A DNA stretch of 64,000 nucleotides from Nymphaea colorata (Eukaryota; Streptophyta; Magnoliopsida; Nymphaeales; Nymphaeaceae): the NCBI RefSeq assembly GCF_008831285.2, contig NC_045139.1, positions 21,494,412 through 21,558,411 of the forward strand, in the 5' to 3' direction. A program made the position numbers and the translations under genes. This document shows positions 56,701 through 64,000 of the stretch, in pieces. The notes under the pieces are model-generated. The model was not told where the DNA came from. It did not search any database and saw nothing but the letters and a program-made list of their open reading frames with translations. The number at the start of each line of letters is the position of its first letter. The stretch's first letter is position 1.

Positions 56701-59700
56701 GAATTATGAAGCCTGCACTTCCACATTAATAGTCCTAGAAAAGACTCAAACACATACCTAATGATTATAAGTCTCCATTTAGGATGTAACATTTTTTCAA
56801 GGCTGCATTGAACATTTCATCCTTAACTATCTTCAATGTTTCTAAAGAAAATAGGACATTTCATACAAATTCTTCGGCAAACATACAACTCATTTACATT
56901 TTTCCAAAGAAAATTTTCATATAAGGTTTGCTTCCAAGTACCATTAGCAGCAGACCATCACTGGAAGAGACTTAGCAAGAATATTCACCGAGGCATAAAA
57001 TTAATTATTTTGACCCTGAGTATCTAAAGATGACCAAAGCAATCAACAAACCTATGGGGCCCACCACGAGGTATAGGAACCTCAGATCTCCACTCTTTGT
57101 CTAATGGTTTCCCATCTTTCACAGCAATGCTCCAATGTTCCGTTCCTGGTGTATGGCGATTCTCTTTGCTACCTCCCATTACATGTAGTCGTCCTCTCCA
57201 CACTTGAGTAGCCGGGGCATACCTACATTAAAATACCATGTTATGGTCTTATCAACTTTAATTGAAATTAATTCCCCTAGAGTAGTAAGTGCCCAGTCAA
57301 TACAAGGTGTCAAGGATTAAACTTAACATGCAAGGCGCACATTTTCTTTTGTTTAAAGGTATTTTTTTGGTTAAGTGTATTTTTTGTCTTTTATGAAAAA
57401 AGTACCCTTTTACTTTTCCAATTGTGTCCTTAAAAGGAGGGCACCATTCTGTTTTTCCTTTAGATAGTTCAGGGGCATCTGCAACTCTGCAAAGTAGCAT
57501 CCCTCAATTTTGAAAAAAGTAGAATATGTATGAATGGCTATTATGCTTCATTACTGCCAGGAGAGTTCACTCTCTTAAGAAACAAAAGCACCAATCTTAC
57601 ATGTTGACAAAAAAATCCAGCAAGGATGTCAAGTCACAAGCTTGAAAAAAGTATGTGCCAATATGATAGATTAGCATGGGGCATATCAAGTGCATCCAAC
57701 ATGTGACAGTGAAACCCTCGAAGAAACAAACACATCTTCCCTTTGTATATTAGATAGACAAAAATGAAAAGGGAAAAATTGCACAAACAGATCTAAAGGT
57801 TTTATAATAATAAAAAAACATCTAACTTTAGGTAACGTTAATACCTAAGTTGCAGTTAATAAGAATAAATCTTTTTCCAATGTAAATTAACTAGAATGTT
57901 CTCAATAAACTATCTTCATGTTCACTAGTTCACGTTACTTTGTTTCAAAAATTCTAACACATGTTTAAATTTAATTATATCTAAAAATAGTTATTAAATT
58001 AATATCCGAATAATTCGATATCTGAATAAGTTAGTTTACTTTCATGGCCTTTCTAAGGGAAAATTTGATAATTTTTTCATTAATTTAACAGTTGACTTAA
58101 TGGAAATAAAGGTGTGATTTTTTAACTAATCATCGAAAAACTTGGGCACGCATTTAACAATGTCAAAAACTTAGTTTCTGTTGCTATTACCAAATTTTTA
58201 GGTGATTTTAAGAAAATTTGGAGAAAAGGAGTTAGGTTGAATTTACACTAGTCATATAGATATGCAAGGTAGCAAAACACGTTTGTTAGTAGAACACGGG
58301 AGTACAGAAAAAAAAAGGCACTGAAAAACAGCCTTTTGAACGTGTGTACTCAGTTCTTAACCCCCCCCCCCCCACCCCACCCCAGAAAAAAAAAAAAAAA
58401 AGGACGTTCCAGCACAAAATTGATCCACAATTCTAAACCAAATAGCTACAAAACCAAATTATAAAGCTAAACTAAACTAGAAATTTAGTGAAACCGGCGA
58501 TAAGCTTTAAGTCACTTGTGAGTACAACTAAAAAGTAAGCAATCAAGCTCATAAAAGAAAACGGATAAGCTCTGATATTAATTTGATCGAAGGTTTAAGA
58601 TCTTATCAAATTCATGCAGAATAGAATGCTAAATGAGGTGCTGTGTAACACAACTTTTACAGCATACGAATAGGCTTTAAGTCACTCTAGAGAAAATGAG
58701 CAATGGCAGAAACGAACAAGATCTGGCCTGATTCAGATAAAAGTTACACAGAATAGATGCATTGAAAGGCTACCTGGGAAGAGGTAAAGGGGGGAACTCA
58801 TCCCACTGCTTCGTCACTGTATCTAATACAAAGGAATTAGTTGTTGGGCCTCTACATTGAGGTCCATATTGTCCACTTATGATATAAATATATCTTCCAT
58901 CTGTTGCCACCCCTAAATGTGAATTTGCCATTAGTTTTGGGGTATCAATTCTTTCTTCCCATGTATTATTGCTAAAATTATAGATGTCCACATGAGAATG
59001 CACCTGCAGAATATTGAATACAGACCACATAAAAATGAGTAGATCATTTTTATTGTTGAACTTAAATTGACACCAATAAGGAAAATTGATGGATTAAAAA
59101 ATTTTGAGTCAGGCTCAACAAAGAAAATCTTTGAAACAATATAAAATAGCCATTAGCTGCCCAAAACCAAGCTCTCAGTCGCTACTTATAAACATTGAAT
59201 GAAGAAAGGATAGCACATACGGCATTTGGAAGCCTACATGAGATAGTAAGACATCAAAATGTGTTTGAAGTTTGCACCACAAAGATGAGCATAGTAATCG
59301 CATAATAGACAATAGAAGACTAACAGAACGTTAGCATTTCATTCCACATTTATGCTACATGATTCCAATAGAGCCATTAAAACATGATCTGGTTCTGAAC
59401 CCTAAAGATTTTCCCATATTTGGCACATGGACTCCCCAAAATGTTTCAGAAACATTATATCCTAAGTATTGATGCATCAATCAAATTCCAGAGACTACCT
59501 AATTATTGAACATAGATTAAGCTACCTGGCAAGTGGTAACATAGAGAACAGGTATTAGTGCAGCTTTCCTGCTCTCCATGCCATATAAATACTCTGTATG
59601 AAAAGGTGTTTTACATTTGTGTGTTTCTGTGTCTACGATACAAGTGTGTGTGTCCAAGGAGGTTACAGTTCAAGAAGGCGACAATTGATAAAGTGAATCG

Positions 59701-60938
59701 TAACTGAAAATGTGGTATGTTACAGTTACAAGGCACAGACTGCTTTTTTTTTTCCTGAAATGCTCAAGCAGAAGGCGTAATCAGAAGACTCACTTGCAAG
59801 GATTCAATGTCCTACTGGGCATGGTTCAAAAGCACCACAAACCCATCTTAGCAACACATGCTTTTGTTTAAAGGGACATAGATATAGAGAAAATAAATTG
59901 GGGGTGCAATGCATCTGTACCTCTGAAGGATAAGAATAACATAGTGGTATATAAGAAATGTGCCTTAAAGACAGAGTGAAAGGGAAGGCAAATCATCCGC
60001 TTGGCAATTACACTTCTATCACTATCAACTGACAACGTCAGCATCCAAGAATACAACATCCCCTACATTTGACAATATTGTGCATTGAATCATTTTCTTT
60101 GTTTATTAGGTTTACACTTACATTAGGTAAATCACAGAAGACGTTAATGTACCACATAATGAGCCGACACACATAAATGGATGTCTTGAACACTCACATG
60201 ATCAATAGAACCATAGCCGGAGATCACATATAAACGATCGTTAATCTGCACAGCAGAACCATCCAACCGAGGCACAGGTGCTTCTGCCATCTCCTCCCAC
60301 TCAAGAGTAGGTGCAGGTATATCAGCAAAAGTTGCATTGAACTCCAAATTCTGAAGATGGGTAAGTGCTTTCTGAAAAGAATGAAAGGAAGAATCATTAT
60401 CATGTCTAGTTTGGCACAACGAAACACATTAACCACATCTGAGTGCTACTTGGACGCTCTTCTCATTTTTCAGCGGAAGTTAAGAACCGCCGCATAAGTC
60501 GTCCGTGAGAAGCATGGGAGAACCTGTAACGTGAGATTTGACGATTTTTACTAGTATTTCGGTGAAAATTTCCAATTTTCTCATTGCCACCACTCCACCT
60601 ACGTTAGATAACCAGCTAGAAGTAAATTCTCATATCATTTTTCAACACGACTACTCAAGCCATTGAAGTAACCTTTTCCAGTAAACTGGAAATGTATCAC
60701 CTAACCGCAGTTTTCGAAAGAAACAACTTCGAATTCAATTTTCAGATTTCTTTCCCAACTTCGATCAGCTAGACCACGTTCAACTCTGTAAAAGATCGTC
60801 CAGATGATCATATCAGCGTTAGATGACCAACCACTAAGTTGATAGGAGTTACGACAACAAAGTGTATCAATGCCAGAGAGCTAGTAAAGAAGAATCATTA
60901 CGTCTTTTCCAAACTTCAATACCTAAATTTTGTATTCC

Positions 60939-61030
<92 letters not shown>

Positions 61031-61488
61031 GCACGCACACACACAAATGCGATGCACAAAGAGAAACGCCTATAAGACTACATCACGGGCATTCATTGAG
61101 CTACCCAAAGAAAAACACTCAGTGAAACTAAATCGAAGTTTTTTTTTTTAAGAAAAAAAAAACCTTCTATAAGACAAAACCACCTCTCTCCATTTATGAT
61201 CACGATTGCTAGGAACCCGAAAGAAGGAAGAACGAAAAGTATCCACAACATACATTGGGGGCACTATGCAATGAGTGTGGGATCTGAACTCACCCTCTCC
61301 TTCTCGGCGACGACGACCCGCTTGACCGACTTATTGACGGAAGGGAAGTAGGAGGAAGGAGACGATGACCAAGTCCAGAGGAGGTTGAAGAGAAGCACAC
61401 CAGCGAGCAGAATGAAGCAAGCGACGAGGACGACGTGCTTAAGAGCTGGGTGGTGCTTGGCATTGGTGCCACCGACTCCCCTCGCCAT
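53717..61488 (-). CDS. Membrane-anchored kelch-repeat protein (At3g27220-like)
   Basis: Seven coding exons on the minus strand: 61294-61488, 60198-60371, 58774-59003, 57052-57222, 55758-55863, 54810-55016, 53717-53881. They sum to 1248 nt (415 aa plus TGA), with GT-AG introns and consistent phases. Residues about 18-40 (HVVLVACFILLAGVLLFNLL) form one transmembrane helix near the N-terminus, with a short basic cytosolic end, so a type II or signal-anchored topology is likely. Kelch beta-strand motifs follow in order: DRLYVISGYG, GRYIYIISGQYG, GRLHVMGGSKENRHTPGTEH, DRLVVIGGQEGDF, NSIVIVGGTTEKH, GWLYFNSGQ. Six repeats would close a beta-propeller. Length and layout match Arabidopsis At3g27220 (about 426 aa), whose molecular role I do not know; a lumenal or Golgi location is inference. 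The start is the first ATG; a GTG two codons upstream is not used. Confidence 0.93.
58363..58400. repeat. C-run and A-run in kelch intron 3
   Basis: A run of about 12 C, then CACCCCACCCC and a run of about 16 A. Prone to sequencing and replication error; inside an intron. Confidence 0.85.
60943..61045. repeat. Compound CT/CA microsatellite in kelch intron 1
   Basis: About 25 CT units (60943-60993) run into about 16 CA units and an imperfect CACGCA tail. On the transcribed minus strand it reads GT/TG then AG-rich, lying about 250 bases after the exon 1 donor at 61293. Confidence 0.97.
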
Positions 61489-63070
61489 CTTCACTTCGAT
61501 CTTTTTCAGGGATTTCGTTTACTCTGGATCGGAACGCTTTCCCAATGGCATCGATCTGGCGTGGAGAACGCGGGATAGAAATAATGGCGCGCCTTAGGGA
61601 GGTAGAGGGCAGGGAGGTCTGTGGGCGCTCCCCGTATTTCTCAAGGCAGCGGGTTAAAGCAAAGGAAACCAGTAACCCCCAAGAAAATTTCGAATCTCAA
61701 AATATTTATTTGAAATCCTGCCCACAGAGTAAACATTAGATCTCAGAACAGAAAACTGGGGATTCGGGAACTTCAGTAGCTGCTAAAATCACATAGTCCC
61801 ATAAGAAAGAAGTTTGATCTCAAATTATTGGATTTGATATCCTCAAGTAAACAAACGTTCCCTTATTTTTTTCCGTCAAAAAGAAAAAAAGGAAAAAAAA
61901 ACTGAAGGTTGAATTGTGCGTCGTCTCTCCTCCCATTTTTTTTCTTTTTGTCCCTCGAGAACTCTTTTTCTAGGCAGGCGTTTGGGAAGAAGCCCACGGT
62001 ATGAGTGGACGCCAGTTGGTTGACGGTTGGGAGAAGGTCGAGGAGATCTGAGTCCCGCGTTCTCCGACAACCCCGGTCCACCCGCCTCCAATGGGGCCTA
62101 TTTCGTAAATTTAGGTAAGTCCTGACGGACCCATATCAGCGAGATCCGGACCTGGTGGTAAATCCGGGTTCCATGGGCCTGAAAATAGCTCCCCTCCTAA
62201 TTTTAGGGCCTGATGCGGATGCATACCGCATACCGGCGCCGGCGAGCTTTGCCCATTCTTCTTAAATCTCGTCCGGCGGACGGGTTTGCAATGACACGGA
62301 TCCCATCCCATTGGATTTAAATCCGACTGTCTAATGAATTGACGGCCAATTATTAAATAATGTTATCAATCACATTAGCGAGCCAGGAGTAAACCATAAC
62401 TTTAAGAAATTTAAAAGCTCGTTTGGTTAGGTAGGGGGGCATTTGATTATTTTTTTATTTGACACAGTCTTCGAGGCTGGAACAGTAAGAGGGCGTACTG
62501 ATTTTAAATAATATGCATGCATACTGCAAACATTGAGCAGCAAAGTCCACTTTGATGTCAAATGCAATTGAAATTTTGAATTCATCAAGTTTTATATATA
62601 TGTATGCATGTGTATATATGTATACAATGTTTAAAACATATTTGAGCGACAATGTTTAAAACATATTTGAGCTCCACTGATCTTGTTTTTTCTTCCCCTT
62701 CATCCCTCATTAATTTTTTATTAAGGGGCATTTATAAAATTTTAAATTTTCTACGAAACTAATATGCAATTGAAAAACTGGATGCATGGAGGTTAGGCCC
62801 CTAACCTTTTATTGCAACAAAATGAAATAATATGTATAACAAAAATGAGTTCCCACAAAACTTTAACTCATAGTGTGACTTTCGTTAAATGGATCCCACA
62901 TGTTGTCATGGAAAATCCATTTCCTATACAATCCATTGACCGGAATAGTAAACAAAAGGTGAGTAGCTTCAACAAGCGGTTATCCCTTGCTAATAGAAAG
63001 CCTATTAAGAAAGTTGTTGCTCCTCATAAAAAGGTTTGTAGTTTCTGTGTGACGGTCAATGATGTTGTGT
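61489..63070. other. Kelch gene upstream region
   Basis: Promoter side of the kelch gene. A fairly GC-rich block at about 61950-62310 (TACCGGCGCCGGCGAGC palindrome-like core near 62233) differs from the AT-rich DNA further out. A 23-bp direct repeat, CAATGTTTAAAACATATTTG, occurs at 62625 and 62650. No gene is recognised. Confidence 0.4.
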
Positions 63071-63079
63071 AAGTGCTGC

Positions 63080-63960
63080 TTCCAATCTCCATCATTGGCT
63101 AGCAGGTAAATGCGCCCGAAGTTATCTTCAATGTTCACCAAGTGCCCAATGCATTATAGCATAACCTCTGTCTCCCACCACCCTATGTTGTTTCCAAACC
63201 AGCAAGCCAAACCAAACCGGAACCCACCAGAGACGTCTCTAATGAGACCTGCCACTTCTCTTTTGCCACCCTTGCACCACGAGGTAATGTTAATTTCAAC
63301 CCATCTATCATCATAAATGACTCCCTTGCTCCATGGAATCCCAGAGCCAAGCCAGTTACAAATTTTGTTTCGATGGGTTCCTTTCCAATGGAAATTCCAC
63401 CAGAACTCGCTGCAGTGCATCCAAAACTGTGTCGCTAAGTTGCCAATTAGAATATCGCACTTATGCTTAATGTGGTCATGAGTTTTTCAGATGAACTATA
63501 TCGCCATATGGAAACTGTTTTTCTAGCATTTATGAAAATTCTTTTCTTTGAAGTCTTTCTTATGTCACCAAATAAGACCTTGCATTATGTTTTTGTGGAC
63601 TCCTATGCCACTGCAGCCCTTCCAAATTTACCAAAAATGCAATTCCAGATAGACCAAGCTCCGTTGCAGGTGAAGAACAAATGTTTGATGTCTTCAATCT
63701 CTTGCCACATACTAGGCACCTCGAAGCGAGGGACTGACCCTGTTTTTGCACAAAACCATTCGTAGGAAGATGGCCTGAAACACCTAAATAAACAGTCCAG
63801 GTGGCTCTTGAAAGTCCTCTCCCTTTCCAAACGAGCATATTGTCGTTGTTCTTAGGACCTTTCTTCCTAATCCTTTGCCAAAAATCATGTCGATTAAAAT
63901 CCCTTTAATCTCCATTTCTCCATACCATGACATCTGTTATCTTAGCCTCAACTCGAGGAC
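63080..63960 (-). pseudogene. LINE relic, zf-RVT and RNase H-like part
   Basis: On the minus strand the order is zf-RVT (HLPTNGFVQKQG in one frame; EIEDIKHLFFTCNGAWSIWN in another) then, at lower coordinates, a 3' region reading VIYDDRWVEINITSWCKGGK and REVAGLIRDVSGGFRFGL, like the RNase H domain of plant L1 LINEs. Frame changes and stops separate the parts. It may continue past the window's end with more RT. Confidence 0.65.
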
Positions 63961-64000
63961 AGTAAAAAGGAATGTTTAATCTAGCAAGGAAGTGACTAAT

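Noticed and set aside
1-64000. tRNA, rRNA, snoRNA or miRNA genes
   Set aside because: I saw no cloverleaf-like sequence with A and B boxes, no rRNA core and no convincing miRNA precursor by reading; tRNAscan-SE and small-RNA data would be needed to exclude them fully.

Overview
This window is nuclear DNA of a flowering plant. The signs are intron-rich genes with GT-AG borders, Ty1/copia and Ty3/gypsy retrotransposons with initiator-Met-tRNA primer sites, LINE fragments, foldback elements, long AT and CT microsatellites, and three plant gene families. The clade cannot be fixed from the sequence alone. I see no operon, CRISPR array, rRNA, tRNA or bacterial gene, and no clear undescribed system. 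The interesting content is gene-transposon architecture.

Host genes. (1) A single-exon + strand gene (4317-5708) encodes a 463-aa plant-specific protein with an N-terminal Cys/His motif. (2) A nine-exon - strand gene (48977 down to 32959) encodes ABIL1, an Abl-interactor-like subunit of the SCAR/WAVE actin-nucleation complex. The model gives 291 aa with every splice phase matching. Its first coding exon is only 54 bp and lies 12.2 kb from exon 2. (3) A seven-exon - strand gene (61488 down to 53717) encodes a 415-aa membrane-anchored kelch-repeat protein of the Arabidopsis At3g27220 type, also phase-consistent throughout.

Layout. 1-4 kb: AT-rich intergenic DNA with two related foldback elements and a perfect 8 x 43-bp minisatellite. 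4-6 kb: gene 1. 6-10 kb: intergenic DNA with a copia relic. 10-22.5 kb: an old copia element whose gag is split by a second copia (12227-18738, target duplication AAGAG); the 5' end of the inner element and its flank were later duplicated in tandem. 23-30.6 kb: gypsy remains, a probable 3.2-kb Tekay/Del-type LTR, a copia LTR and a minus-strand copia gag. 33-49 kb: ABIL1, whose intron 1 holds a decayed copia, a foldback element and a 5.2-kb chromovirus with paired LTRs and target duplication GAATA. 50.4-52.1 kb: a diverged AT-rich repeat array with direct and inverted copies. 52.5-53 kb: LINE relic. 53.7-61.5 kb: the kelch gene. 63-64 kb: a second LINE relic.

The three genes have unrelated roles and no functional clustering is implied. 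All transposon coding regions seen here are broken.
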